DNA from: JADJOY01 sp046331705 [NCBI: bacterium] | GTDB taxonomy: Bacteria; JADJOY01 | Reading direction: 5' to 3' | Length of the DNA: 64,000 bases | NCBI GenBank assembly: GCA_046331705.1 | Contig: JAXLQJ010000007.1 | Coordinates: forward strand, 161,433-225,432 | Shown: positions 56,479 to 64,000 of the stretch, piece by piece | Position numbering within the stretch: the first letter of the stretch is position 1 | Layout: the number at the start of each line of letters is the position of its first letter | Made by a program: the position numbers and the translations under genes | Notes under the pieces: generated by a model | The model's database searches: none | Told to the model about the DNA's origin: nothing | What the model saw: the letters and a program-made list of their open reading frames with translations, nothing else

Positions 56479-57639
56479 TCAACCCTTGGGCAGCTTGAGC
56501 AGCCGTTCCGCCACGACGTTGCGCTGGATCTCGTTGGTGCCGGCGTAGATCGGCCCCGCGAGCGAGAACTGGAAGCCCTTGAGCCAGCTGCCGTCGTCAC
56601 CGGTGAGCGACGAGCCTTCCTCCAGCTCGCGGGTCGGGCCGAGCAACGCCAGCGCGGTCTCGTGCATGCGCACGTCCATCTCGGACCAGAAGATCTTGTT
56701 GAGGCTCGCGTCGGCGCCCATCGCCTGACCTTCCAGCATGCGCGTGACCGTGCCGTAGGTGTACCAACGGTAGGCCTCGGCATCGATGAACGCCTCGACG
56801 ACCGCGTCGCGAAGCGCGGGATCGGCCGTGGCGCGCTGGCGACGCCAGAGGTCGACGAGCCGGGCGGCCGTGGCCATGAAACGACCCGGGCTGCGCAACG
56901 TGAGGCCGCGCTCCGAGTTGGTGGTGGCCATGGCGATGTCCCAGCCCTTGTCGACGGCGCCGATGACGTCGCGGTCGGGCACGAACACGTCGTCGAAGAA
57001 GACCTCCGCGAAGCCCTCGTCGCCGTCCAGGCGCTCCACCGCGCGGACGCGCACCCCCTCGGCGTCGAGCGGCACCATGAAGTACGTGAGGCCCTTGTGG
57101 CGCGGCACCTTCGGGTTGGTCCGAAACAAACCGTAGATCGCGTCGCAGAACGCGCCGCGCGTGCACCAGGTCTTCTGGCCGCGCAGTCGGAAGCCCCCGT
57201 CCACGCGATGCCCTTCGCTGCGCAGGCTCGCGAGGTCGCTGCCCGCGTTGGGCTCCGACCACGCCTGCGCCCAGGTGTAATCACCCCGTGCCATCGGCCC
57301 GAGGATTCGCGCCTTCTGCTCCTCGTTGCCGAACTCGAAGAGCACCGGCGCCAGCAGGAAGATTCCGTTCTGTGTCACGCGTTGCGGCGCGCGGGCGCGG
57401 TAGTACTCCTCCTCGAAGATCAGCCACTCGAAGAGCGTGGCCTCGCGTCCACCGTATGGCTTCGGCCACGACACCACCGCCCAGCCGGCGTCGAAGAGCT
57501 CGCGCTCCCATTCGAGATGGCGCGCGAAGCCCTCGCGCGTGTCGCCGGAGGGCAGCGGCTGCTTCGGCACGTGCGCCGCCAGCCAGTCGCGGCATTCGGC
57601 GCGAAACGACTGCTCTCGCTCGGTGAACGTCAGGTCCAT
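56479..57639 (-). CDS. fadE31: Acyl-CoA dehydrogenase, FadE31-like
   Basis: This 386-residue ACAD has WAVVSWPKPYGGREATLFEW, WAQAWSEPNAGSDLASLR, GQKTWCTRGAFCDAIYGLFR, KGLTYFMVPLDAEGVRVR and the C-terminal GPIYAGTNEIQRNVVAERL. Its make-up follows mycobacterial FadE31, the FAD-carrying subunit of a heterotetramer acting on steroid C/D-ring CoA esters. It follows ipdC by 15 bases. The start is ATG 57639. Confidence 0.85.
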   Translation of the reverse strand: MDLTFTEREQSFRAECRDWLAAHVPKQPLPSGDTREGFARHLEWERELFDAGWAVVSWPKPYGGREATLFEWLIFEEEYYRARAPQRVTQNGIFLLAPVLFEFGNEEQKARILGPMARGDYTWAQAWSEPNAGSDLASLRSEGHRVDGGFRLRGQKTWCTRGAFCDAIYGLFRTNPKVPRHKGLTYFMVPLDAEGVRVRAVERLDGDEGFAEVFFDDVFVPDRDVIGAVDKGWDIAMATTNSERGLTLRSPGRFMATAARLVDLWRRQRATADPALRDAVVEAFIDAEAYRWYTYGTVTRMLEGQAMGADASLNKIFWSEMDVRMHETALALLGPTRELEEGSSLTGDDGSWLKGFQFSLAGPIYAGTNEIQRNVVAERLLKLPKG

Positions 57640-57654
57640 GGGGCGAGCCTCGAA

Positions 57655-58710
57655 TCAAGCGGCGAGACGGTCGAGCGTCGCTTCGGCGTCGGCGACGATC
57701 GCCGCGATCGCCTCCGCGACCGTCGGCAGGGAGTCGATGGCGCCGACCACCTGCCCCGTCGGCAGGATGCCGGCCTCGAGCCTGCCGTCGACCATGGTCG
57801 CCTTGGTGAGCATGGGCGCGTTCGCGGCCATCGCGAGCTGAGCCCACGTGAGGTCCTGGCTCTTGCGCATCGCCAGGCCTTCCTTGAGCAGATTCACGAA
57901 CGAGGTCCCGGTGAGCTTCTGGAACTTGAGCGCGTTGAGCAGTGCCCGCGGAAAGCGGAACAACGGATTGATCCGCTCCAGATGATCGATCAAGTCGGTG
58001 CGGATCACGCGCTGGGGAGCGCCGTCGACGGCGGACGTGACCACCGTCCCCATGAGGTTGGTCTTGAGGTAGACGGCCTTGATCTCGTCCGGGACGCGGC
58101 TCTCTTGGGTGAGCAAGAACCGCGTTCCCATGGCGATCCCCGCCGCGCCGTAGGCGAGCGCCGCCACCAGCCCGCGCCCGTCGTGGAAGCCGCCCGCGCC
58201 GATCACGGGGATGGACACCGCCTTCACCACCGCCGGCAAGAGCAGCGACGTGGCGATCGGTCCGGTGTGGCCGCCGCCCTCGTGGCCCTGGGCGATCACC
58301 GCATCCACTCCCCACTCCGCCATCTTCTGCGCGTGGCGCGGCGCACCGACGGTGGGCATGGTGAGCACACCGCCGTCCTTGAGCTTGCGAATGAGCTCCT
58401 TGGTCGGCGGGCTCGCGAAGCTCGCGAGCTTCACGCGCTCGCGAATCACCAGCTCCGCGTAACGCTCCACGTCCGGCTGGTCGCCGCGCATGTTCACGCC
58501 GAACGGGCGCTCGGTGCGCCCCTTGACCTCGGTGATCGCGGCGCTCAGCTGCTCGAAGGTCATGGTGGCGGCGGCGAGGATGCCGAAGCCGCCGGCGGCG
58601 CTGGTCGCCGACGTGAGACGAGCGCCCGAGACCCACCCCATGCCGGTCTGGACGATCGGGTACTGGCAACCGACGAGCGCGGTGAACGGTGTCGCGAGCA
58701 CGCGGTGCAT
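57655..58710 (-). CDS. ipdC: NPD-family flavoprotein, IpdC-like
   Basis: IpdC is an FMN-dependent enzyme of the nitronate-monooxygenase fold that helps open steroid ring C by dehydrogenating a bicyclic CoA ester. This 351-residue protein has PIVQTGMGWVSGARL, GGFGILAAATM, AQGHEGGGHTGPI and IPVIGAGGFHDGRGLVAALA. Position right after ipdB (1-base overlap, TGATG) and between CoA-enzyme genes matches the mycobacterial gene order, which makes IpdC far more likely than nitroalkane oxidation. The start is ATG 58710. Confidence 0.88.
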   Translation of the reverse strand: MHRVLATPFTALVGCQYPIVQTGMGWVSGARLTSATSAAGGFGILAAATMTFEQLSAAITEVKGRTERPFGVNMRGDQPDVERYAELVIRERVKLASFASPPTKELIRKLKDGGVLTMPTVGAPRHAQKMAEWGVDAVIAQGHEGGGHTGPIATSLLLPAVVKAVSIPVIGAGGFHDGRGLVAALAYGAAGIAMGTRFLLTQESRVPDEIKAVYLKTNLMGTVVTSAVDGAPQRVIRTDLIDHLERINPLFRFPRALLNALKFQKLTGTSFVNLLKEGLAMRKSQDLTWAQLAMAANAPMLTKATMVDGRLEAGILPTGQVVGAIDSLPTVAEAIAAIVADAEATLDRLAA

Positions 58711-59408
58711 CACTTGAGGCCCTCGCGGATGAGGCGCAGCTCGTCGTCGCTCGGCAGCCGCGTGGTCGGCACGTCGCCTCGAACGTCGAGCTCGAACCCG
58801 GTGTTCGCCACCACCTCGTCGACGCTCACGCCGGGGTGAACGCTCTTGAGCCGCATCCGGTGATCGGGCGTCGCGAAGTCGAGCACCGCGAGGTTCGTCA
58901 CCACCACACGGATCTCGTGGAACCGGCGCTCGCGCGGACCGAGGGCGGCGGCACGGTCGTAGCCCACTCCGCTCACCATGTCGACGCGCGGTAGGAACAC
59001 GTCCTTGGTGTGCTTGGGCACGAAGTAGCTGGTGGCGTGGCAGATGGTGTTGCCGGGAGCGCCGCGCACGCCGAGCAGCTGGCTCGCCGGCTTCGACCAA
59101 TCGCCAATGCACGACAGGTTCTGGTTGCCGTAACGATCGAGCTGAGAGGCGCCCATGAACACGTGGCGCTTCCCCCACCACACCACGTCGAAGACCTTGC
59201 GATAGGGCATCCAGCCCTCGACGACGCCCCACTGCTGCATCGCCGCGACGCCGTCGGTCAGCACCAGGTCCGGCTCGAACGTCCGCTTCGCGAGACGCGC
59301 GCCCAGCGCCGGGATCGGCAGCATCGGGCTCGCCATGATCTCGCCATCGCCGCGAAAGGCCTCGGCGCACGCCACCACGCAGATCTCGTCGCGGGTCGCC
59401 TCGCTCAT
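58710..59408 (-). CDS. ipdB: IpdB: beta subunit of steroid ring-cleaving CoA hydrolase
   Basis: IpdAB resembles class I CoA transferases but hydrolyses the carbon-carbon bond of ring C (COCHEA-CoA). This 232-residue subunit has EICVVACAEAFRGDGEIMAS, LVLTDGVAAMQQWG, EGWMPYRKVFDVVWWGKRHV, MGASQLDRYGNQNLSCIGDW, and the steroid-type VHPGVSVDEVVANTGFEL. The start is ATG 59408, overlapping ipdA by 4 bases (ATGA), as expected for subunits made in equal amounts. Similarity and order with ipdA make this assignment strong. Confidence 0.92.
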   Translation of the reverse strand: MSEATRDEICVVACAEAFRGDGEIMASPMLPIPALGARLAKRTFEPDLVLTDGVAAMQQWGVVEGWMPYRKVFDVVWWGKRHVFMGASQLDRYGNQNLSCIGDWSKPASQLLGVRGAPGNTICHATSYFVPKHTKDVFLPRVDMVSGVGYDRAAALGPRERRFHEIRVVVTNLAVLDFATPDHRMRLKSVHPGVSVDEVVANTGFELDVRGDVPTTRLPSDDELRLIREGLK

Positions 59409-60259
59409 GATCTCGCCCTCACCGCTTCGACGTAGGCCGCGTGACTCGGCGCATCGAGATAGCGTTCCTTGAACGCCTGCCAAGCGCCGGGATCCTTCGC
59501 GGTGGCCGCGTACGTTTTCTGGAACGCCTCGTCACGACCGTAATCCGGCGGGCATTCGGTGAAGTGGGCGCCGAGCGGAGCCTCGATCACCCCGTCGACC
59601 ATCATGCGGTCGATGAGCAGCGACTGGATCGGACCGCCGTCGCGCAGCTCCTCCGTGGTCACGATCCGCTCACAGCTCATGAAGCGCTTCGTCGCGGCCA
59701 TGCAGAAGAGATCGTCGAAGTAGGGATCGGGCCCCAGGTACTGGCCGTTGCCACGGGCGTCGGCGCGATTCATGTGCACCAGCGCCACGTCGAGGGCGAG
59801 CGCCGGCATCGCCACCAACTCCTCGCCGTCCGCGTAGGGCGAGCGCACGGTCGCGAGCTCCGGGTTCACGCGCATCACGTCGCTGCCGAGCCCGGCGCGG
59901 GTGGGCAGGAACGGCAGCCGGTACGCCGCCGCGCGCAGCCCCCACTGGAACATCCCCTCGTCCAGCTCCATCGCCTGAACCGTGGCTGCCTCGCGAGCCT
60001 TGCGGAAATGCGGCTCGAGCGGGATGGAGTCGAGCGACACGAAGCCGTAGACGATCTTCCGGGCCTTGCCGAGGGCGCACAGAATGCCCACGTCGGGGCC
60101 GCCGTAGGAGACGATCGTGAGGTCGGTGAGCGACGAGCGCGCGATGGCGCGAACCAGCGACATCGGCTTGCGTCGCGAGCCCCAACCACCGATGCCGATG
60201 GTCATGCCGTCGCGCAGCTCGGCGACGACGTCTTCCTCGGTGATCCGCTTGTCCGCCAT
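59405..60259 (-). CDS. ipdA: IpdA: alpha subunit of steroid ring-cleaving CoA hydrolase
   Basis: This 284-residue subunit has GMTIGIGGWGSRRKPMSLVR, VSYGGPDVGILCALGKAR, the conserved acidic motif MELDEGMFQWGLRAAAYR (the DEGM glutamate is a candidate catalytic base), LPTRAGLGSD and DPYFDDLFCMAATKRF. The same blocks occur in Mycobacterium IpdA. With ipdB it would hydrolyse the last steroid ring. It lies 5 bases after echA20. The start is ATG 60259. Confidence 0.93.
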   Translation of the reverse strand: MADKRITEEDVVAELRDGMTIGIGGWGSRRKPMSLVRAIARSSLTDLTIVSYGGPDVGILCALGKARKIVYGFVSLDSIPLEPHFRKAREAATVQAMELDEGMFQWGLRAAAYRLPFLPTRAGLGSDVMRVNPELATVRSPYADGEELVAMPALALDVALVHMNRADARGNGQYLGPDPYFDDLFCMAATKRFMSCERIVTTEELRDGGPIQSLLIDRMMVDGVIEAPLGAHFTECPPDYGRDEAFQKTYAATAKDPGAWQAFKERYLDAPSHAAYVEAVRARS

Positions 60260-60264
60260 GCCGG

Positions 60265-61038
60265 TCAGCCTTCGCGCTTGGTCACGCCGAAGCCGGCGTC
60301 GCGCTTTTCCACGAACGCGTCGCGCGCTTGGTCCGCGACGCCGCTCAAGTTGAGCTCGAACGTGAAGCCCTGCTCGAACCGGTAGCTCTTCCTCACGTCC
60401 CAGAGATCGATGCCGTTCAGCGATTCCTTGGCGGCGCGGATCACCGCCGGGCTCTTGGCGGCGATCTGCTTCGCGACCTTCGCGGCGGTCTCGCGCAAGC
60501 GCTCGCGCGGCACCACCTCCAGCACCGAGCCGAAATGCTGCAGCTCGCGGGCGGTCGCGGTCGCTGCGGTGTAGACCATCGCGCGCATCTTGTGCTGCGG
60601 CACGAGCCGGGCGAGATGCGTGGCGGCCCCCAACGCTCCGCGGTCCACCTCCGGCAGCCCGAAGTACGCGTCCTCCGACGCGACGATCACGTCGGCGTTT
60701 CCCACCAGCCCGATCCCGCCGCCCAGGCAGAAGCCGTGAACGGCGGCGATCACCGGCACGGCGCACTCGTACACCGCCGCGAACGCGGCGTAACAACCGC
60801 GGTTGGCGCCGATGAGCGCGTCGAATCCCTGGGTCGCCTGCATCTCCTTGATGTCGACGCCGGCGTTGAAGCCCTTGCCCTCGGCGGCGAGCACGACCAC
60901 CCGCACATCGGGGTCCGCGCCCGCGGCGCGAACGATCTCCGCCAGCTCGAACCAGCCCTTCACGGTCAAGGCATTCACCGGCGGATGATTCATCACCACC
61001 GTGGCGATGCCGTCGCTCACTTCTCGGGTGATCGGCAT
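60265..61038 (-). CDS. echA20: EchA20: steroid D-ring-cleaving hydrolase of the crotonase family
   Basis: EchA20 hydrolyses a beta-diketone to open ring D of HIP-derived CoA esters. This 257-residue crotonase shares long segments with the mycobacterial enzyme: PPVNALTVKGWFELAEIV, GRGFNAGVDIKEMQ-type KGFNAGVDIKEMQATQGFDA, ANRGCYAAFAAVYECAVPVI, GGIGLVGNADVIVASEDA, FGLPEVDRGALGAATHLARL and EQGFTFELNLSGVAD. Position directly before ipdA matches. The start is ATG 61038. Confidence 0.94.
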   Translation of the reverse strand: MPITREVSDGIATVVMNHPPVNALTVKGWFELAEIVRAAGADPDVRVVVLAAEGKGFNAGVDIKEMQATQGFDALIGANRGCYAAFAAVYECAVPVIAAVHGFCLGGGIGLVGNADVIVASEDAYFGLPEVDRGALGAATHLARLVPQHKMRAMVYTAATATARELQHFGSVLEVVPRERLRETAAKVAKQIAAKSPAVIRAAKESLNGIDLWDVRKSYRFEQGFTFELNLSGVADQARDAFVEKRDAGFGVTKREG

Positions 61039-61071
61039 GAAGCTCCTCTCGCGAACGGGACGACGAGCGAT

Positions 61072-61875
61072 TCAGCTCCGCGGCGGCGCGGAGGTCGTGT
61101 TCTTGGCGGCGTCCAGGAACGCTGGCCGCTCGCCGCCGCCGTGAACCATGATCGCGGCGCCATTCACGTAGCTCGCCAGCGGTGAAGCGAGAAACAAGCA
61201 CACGTCCGCGATCTCACGGGGCTCGGCGAGGCGCCCGAGCGGCACCGTCGCGCCGACGGACGCGATCCCCGCGTCGTCGCCGTAGTGCAGGTGCGCCTGC
61301 TCGGTGCGGATCATGCCGCCGGTCACGGCGTTCACACGCACCTTCGGCGCCCATTCCACGGCGAGCGTCTGGGTGAGGTTCAGCAAGCCCGCCTTCGCGG
61401 CGCCGTAGGCTGCCGTCCCCGGCGAGGGTCGCGTGCCGCTGACGCTCGCGATGTTGATGATGGAACCGCCCTCATCCTGCCGCTGCATCACCGCGTTCGC
61501 GCGCTGCGCGGCGATGAACGCTGCGGTCAGGTTGAGCTCCAGGATCTTGGAGAAAAAGCGCGGCGACGCCGTGGCCGCCTCGGCGTACGGCGATCCGCCA
61601 GCGTTGTTCACCAGCACGTCGAGGCGGCCGAATCGCTCCGTGGCATTGGCGACGAGCCGCTCGACCTGCTCGGCGTCGCGGACGTCGGTGGCCACGAACA
61701 CCGCAGCCCGCCCTCCCCCGAGCGGCAGCTCGGGGGGCTCGCTACGCCCGCAGATCACCACGTGGGCGCCCGCCGTGAGGAACGCGGTCGAGATTCCCCG
61801 GCCGACGCCCTTGGCGCCGCCGGTGACGAGCACGACCTTTCCGGTGAAATCGAGTGGATCCAACGGCGTCAGCAC
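61072..61875 (-). CDS. ipdF: SDR, IpdF-like
   Basis: IpdF oxidises the 5-hydroxyl group of the bicyclic (HIP) CoA ester. This 267-residue SDR has VVLVTGGAKGVGRGIS, VDVRDAEQVE-type TDVRDAEQVERLV, LVNNAGGSPYAE, IINIASVSGTRPSPG, AYGAAKAGL and the C-terminal MVHGGGERPAFL. Location between echA20 and a second SDR fits IpdF in actinobacterial clusters. The start is GTG 61875 (VLTPLDPLDFTGK). Confidence 0.85.
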   Translation of the reverse strand: MLTPLDPLDFTGKVVLVTGGAKGVGRGISTAFLTAGAHVVICGRSEPPELPLGGGRAAVFVATDVRDAEQVERLVANATERFGRLDVLVNNAGGSPYAEAATASPRFFSKILELNLTAAFIAAQRANAVMQRQDEGGSIINIASVSGTRPSPGTAAYGAAKAGLLNLTQTLAVEWAPKVRVNAVTGGMIRTEQAHLHYGDDAGIASVGATVPLGRLAEPREIADVCLFLASPLASYVNGAAIMVHGGGERPAFLDAAKNTTSAPPRS

Positions 61876-61957
61876 CCTGCGGCGCGTGCTGCTGCGCGGC
61901 GGCTCACGCGAGACACCGAGGGCTCGCTTCCCCGGTCGAATGCCACGATCGACCGAG

Positions 61958-62863
61958 TCACGTCCCGTAGACCTTCTGCGCGGGCACGGCGCGCGCCATC
62001 AAACCGCGCACGGCGGCGCCCACTTCCGTGGGAGCCCAGCGCTCGCCCTTGTCGACCTCCGGACCGGTTCGCCAGCCGTCGGCGAGCGAGATCTTTCCGC
62101 CGGCGACCTCGAAGACGCAACCGCTCACGTCCTTCGAGTCGGCACTGCCGAGCCAGACCACCAGCGGCGAGATGTTCGCCGGGTCCATGGCGTCGAAGCC
62201 GCTCTCGGGCCGCTTCATCATGTCCTTGAAGACGTCCTCGGTCATGCGGGTCCGCGCCGCCGGGGCGATGGCGTTGGCGGTGACGCCGTAGCGCTTGAGC
62301 TCGGCGGCCTGCACCAGCGTCAGGGCCGCGATGCCGGCCTTGGCCGCCGAGTACGTGCCCTGCGCGACGCTGCCCTGGAGCCCGGCGCCGGAGCTGGTGT
62401 TGATGATCCGCGCGTCCACGGCCTGCCCCGCCTTGACCTGATCGCGCCAGTACGCCGCGGCGTGGCGCGACACGCAGAAGTGGCCCTTCAGGTGGACGCG
62501 AATGACCGCATCCCACTCGTCCTCGGAAGTGCTGACGAACATGCGGTCGCGCAAGAAACCGGCGTTGTTCACCACCGCGTCGAGTCGTCCGAACGCGTCC
62601 ACGGCGGCCTTCACCAAGCGGCCCCCGCCCGCGAAGTCCGCGATGTCGTCGCCGTTGGCGATCGCTTGGCCGCCCAGCGCGCGGATCTCCTCCACGACCT
62701 CACCCGCTGGACCCAGCGAGTTCCCGCTGCCGTCGAGCGCCGCGCCCAGGTCGTTGACGACCACCTGGGCGCCCTCGCGGGCGAACGCCAGCGCGTGCGC
62801 GCGGCCGATGCCGCGCCCCGCGCCGGTGATGATGACCACTCGTCCCTCGCAGAGTCCGGGCAT
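61958..62863 (-). CDS. SDR of the HSD17B4 type (paralogue of 31045-31947)
   Basis: This 301-residue SDR begins MPGLCEGRVVIITGAGRGIG, then RAHALAFAREGAQVVVNDLG, LVKAAVDAFGRLDAVVNNAG, INTSSGAGLQG, TYSAAKAG and NISPLVVWLGSADS. It is highly similar to the SDR at 31045-31947 and to mycobacterial Rv3502c-type hydroxyacyl-CoA dehydrogenases. The start is ATG 62863 with GGAGAG upstream, 12 bases after the thiolase stop. In this operon it is a likely 3-hydroxyacyl-CoA dehydrogenase for a ring-derived intermediate. Confidence 0.88.
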   Translation of the reverse strand: MPGLCEGRVVIITGAGRGIGRAHALAFAREGAQVVVNDLGAALDGSGNSLGPAGEVVEEIRALGGQAIANGDDIADFAGGGRLVKAAVDAFGRLDAVVNNAGFLRDRMFVSTSEDEWDAVIRVHLKGHFCVSRHAAAYWRDQVKAGQAVDARIINTSSGAGLQGSVAQGTYSAAKAGIAALTLVQAAELKRYGVTANAIAPAARTRMTEDVFKDMMKRPESGFDAMDPANISPLVVWLGSADSKDVSGCVFEVAGGKISLADGWRTGPEVDKGERWAPTEVGAAVRGLMARAVPAQKVYGT

Positions 62864-62875
62864 GCGTCTCTCCAC

Positions 62876-64000
62876 TCAACCGAGCCGCTCGAGAATCGTC
62901 ACGTTCGCCTGACCGCCGCCCTCGCACATCGTCTGCAGGCCGAAGCGACCCTTGCTGCGCTCGAGCTCGCTCAAGAGCGTGGTCATGAGCCGGGCACCCG
63001 TGGCACCGAGCGGATGGCCGAGCGCGATGGCGCCGCCGTTCACGTTCACCTTCGCGGGGTCCGCACCGGTCTCCTTGATCCACGCCAGCACCACCGAGGC
63101 GAAGGCCTCGTTGATCTCGACCGCGGCCACGTCGCCGATCTTCATGCCCGCCTTCTTGAGCGCATACGCCGTCGCGGGAATGGGCGCGGTCAGCATCCAC
63201 ACCGGATCGGCGCCGCGGACGCTCATGTGGTGGACGCGGGCGCGCGGCACGAGCCCGTGCTCCTTCACCGCCCGCTCCGACGCGACCAGGATCGCCGCCG
63301 CGCCATCGGAGATCTGGCTCGAGACGGCGGCGGTGAGGCGCCCGCCCTCCGCCAGCGTCTTGAGCGTGGCCATCTGCTCCAAGGTGGTGCCGCGCCGCGG
63401 CCCTTCGTCGCGCGAGACGCCGTTGAGCGGCGCGATCTCGCGCTCGAAACGGCCCTCGTCCTGGGCGCGGATCGCGCGCTCGTGGCTGGCGAGCGCGAAA
63501 CGTTCCATCTCCTCGCGGCTGCAATCCCACTTGGCGGCGATCATCTCCGCGGCGCGGAACTGCGAGACCTCTTGCCCCGCGTAGCGCTCCTGCCAGCCCT
63601 GCGAGCCCGAGAACGGGTCGGTGAAGCCGAGCTGGGTGGCGACGGTCATCGCCGACGCGATCGGGATCTGGCTCATGTTCTGGACGCCGCCCGCCACCAC
63701 CAGGTCCTGGGTGCCGCTCATCACCGCTTGCGCGGCGAAATGCACCGCCTGCTGCGACGATCCGCACTGGCGGTCGACGGTGGTGCCGGGCACCTCGTCC
63801 GGCAGACCGGCCGCGAGCCAGCAAGTCCGCGCGATGTCTCCCGCCTGCGGGCCGATGGTGTCGACGCAACCGAAGACCACGTCCTCGACCGCCGCCGGGT
63901 CGACACCGGTGCGCTTCATCAGCTCACGGAGCACGTGCGCGCCCAGGTCCGCCGGATGGACCTGGCTGAGCCCGCCCTTGCGCTTGCCCACGGGCGTACG
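62876..64000 (-). CDS. fadA6: FadA6-like thiolase (start lies beyond the window)
   Basis: FadA6 thiolytically cleaves the last CoA ester of the ring C/D pathway. The visible 374 residues, open at the right edge (RTPVGKRKGGLSQVHP), carry TVDRQCGSSQQAV with the catalytic cysteine, [45 protein letters not shown] with the histidine and the second cysteine in TMCEGGGQANV. These blocks match mycobacterial FadA6 more than general FadA. It is probably the first visible gene of an 11-gene operon, and the promoter is outside. Confidence 0.92.
   Translation of the reverse strand, partial: RTPVGKRKGGLSQVHPADLGAHVLRELMKRTGVDPAAVEDVVFGCVDTIGPQAGDIARTCWLAAGLPDEVPGTTVDRQCGSSQQAVHFAAQAVMSGTQDLVVAGGVQNMSQIPIASAMTVATQLGFTDPFSGSQGWQERYAGQEVSQFRAAEMIAAKWDCSREEMERFALASHERAIRAQDEGRFEREIAPLNGVSRDEGPRRGTTLEQMATLKTLAEGGRLTAAVSSQISDGAAAILVASERAVKEHGLVPRARVHHMSVRGADPVWMLTAPIPATAYALKKAGMKIGDVAAVEINEAFASVVLAWIKETGADPAKVNVNGGAIALGHPLGATGARLMTTLLSELERSKGRFGLQTMCEGGGQANVTILERLG

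Noticed and set aside
56293-58839. 848-codon plus-strand frame across the FadE/IpdC genes
   Set aside because: It lies across conserved minus-strand genes and has a shadow-type composition.

Overview
This is a 64 kb chromosomal window from a very GC-rich Gram-negative bacterium (roughly two thirds G+C or more by eye). It carries outer-membrane FadL/OmpP1-type channels, lipoproteins, a proton-pumping pyrophosphatase and multihaem cytochrome c. Gene density is high, with many stop/start overlaps (ATGA, GTGA). The style fits a lineage of the former Deltaproteobacteria or a neighbouring phylum such as Myxococcota or Binatota. That placement is an inference from gene content and has not been tested by phylogeny. 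I see no rRNA, tRNA, insertion sequence, prophage or CRISPR array.

Left part (1-21 kb) is mixed housekeeping and accessory genes: the tail of a Cys-rich protein, an acyl-CoA ligase with a basic tail, a TetR-pyrD pair, a lipoprotein and thiC. Next comes a cluster of a PLP aminotransferase, two radical-SAM proteins, a YkgJ protein and a B12-dependent radical-SAM protein (6.2-12.1 kb). A DEAD-box helicase, trpD-ruvB, a cyclophilin, a leaderless XRE regulator and a ferredoxin follow. A translationally coupled trio (2-hydroxyacid dehydrogenase, FGGY kinase, class II aldolase) closes this part.

Middle part (21-49 kb): hppA and kup for ion homeostasis, then two tandem FadL-like channels with a soluble-glucose-dehydrogenase-like lipoprotein. 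Next are acyl-CoA/steroid-type genes (short-chain dehydrogenases, enoyl-CoA hydratase, flavin reductase, thiolase) and a complete sucA-sucB-lpd operon. A membrane cytochrome b-like/pentahaem cytochrome c fusion, a 4-hydroxybutyryl-CoA dehydratase homologue, a PAP2 phosphatase and an FKBP isomerase follow.

Right part (49-64 kb) is the most striking. An 11-gene minus-strand operon that enters from beyond the right edge matches, gene for gene, much of the mycobacterial KstR2-regulated pathway for the last two steroid rings: fadA6, a 17beta-HSD4-like SDR, ipdF, echA20, ipdA, ipdB, ipdC, fadE31-like, two small FadE subunits and fadE30-like. Next to it are a DUF35 protein and an Ltp2-type thiolase/aldolase. 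Two identical 19-bp sites (31.98 kb and 50.66 kb) fit the KstR operator consensus TNNAACNNGTTNNA. They sit at the promoters of a steroid-type SDR and of the DUF35-Ltp pair. Together with the FadL channels this points to uptake and degradation of steroids or similar polycyclic lipids. The product (acetyl-, propionyl- and succinyl-CoA) would feed the TCA genes also present here.
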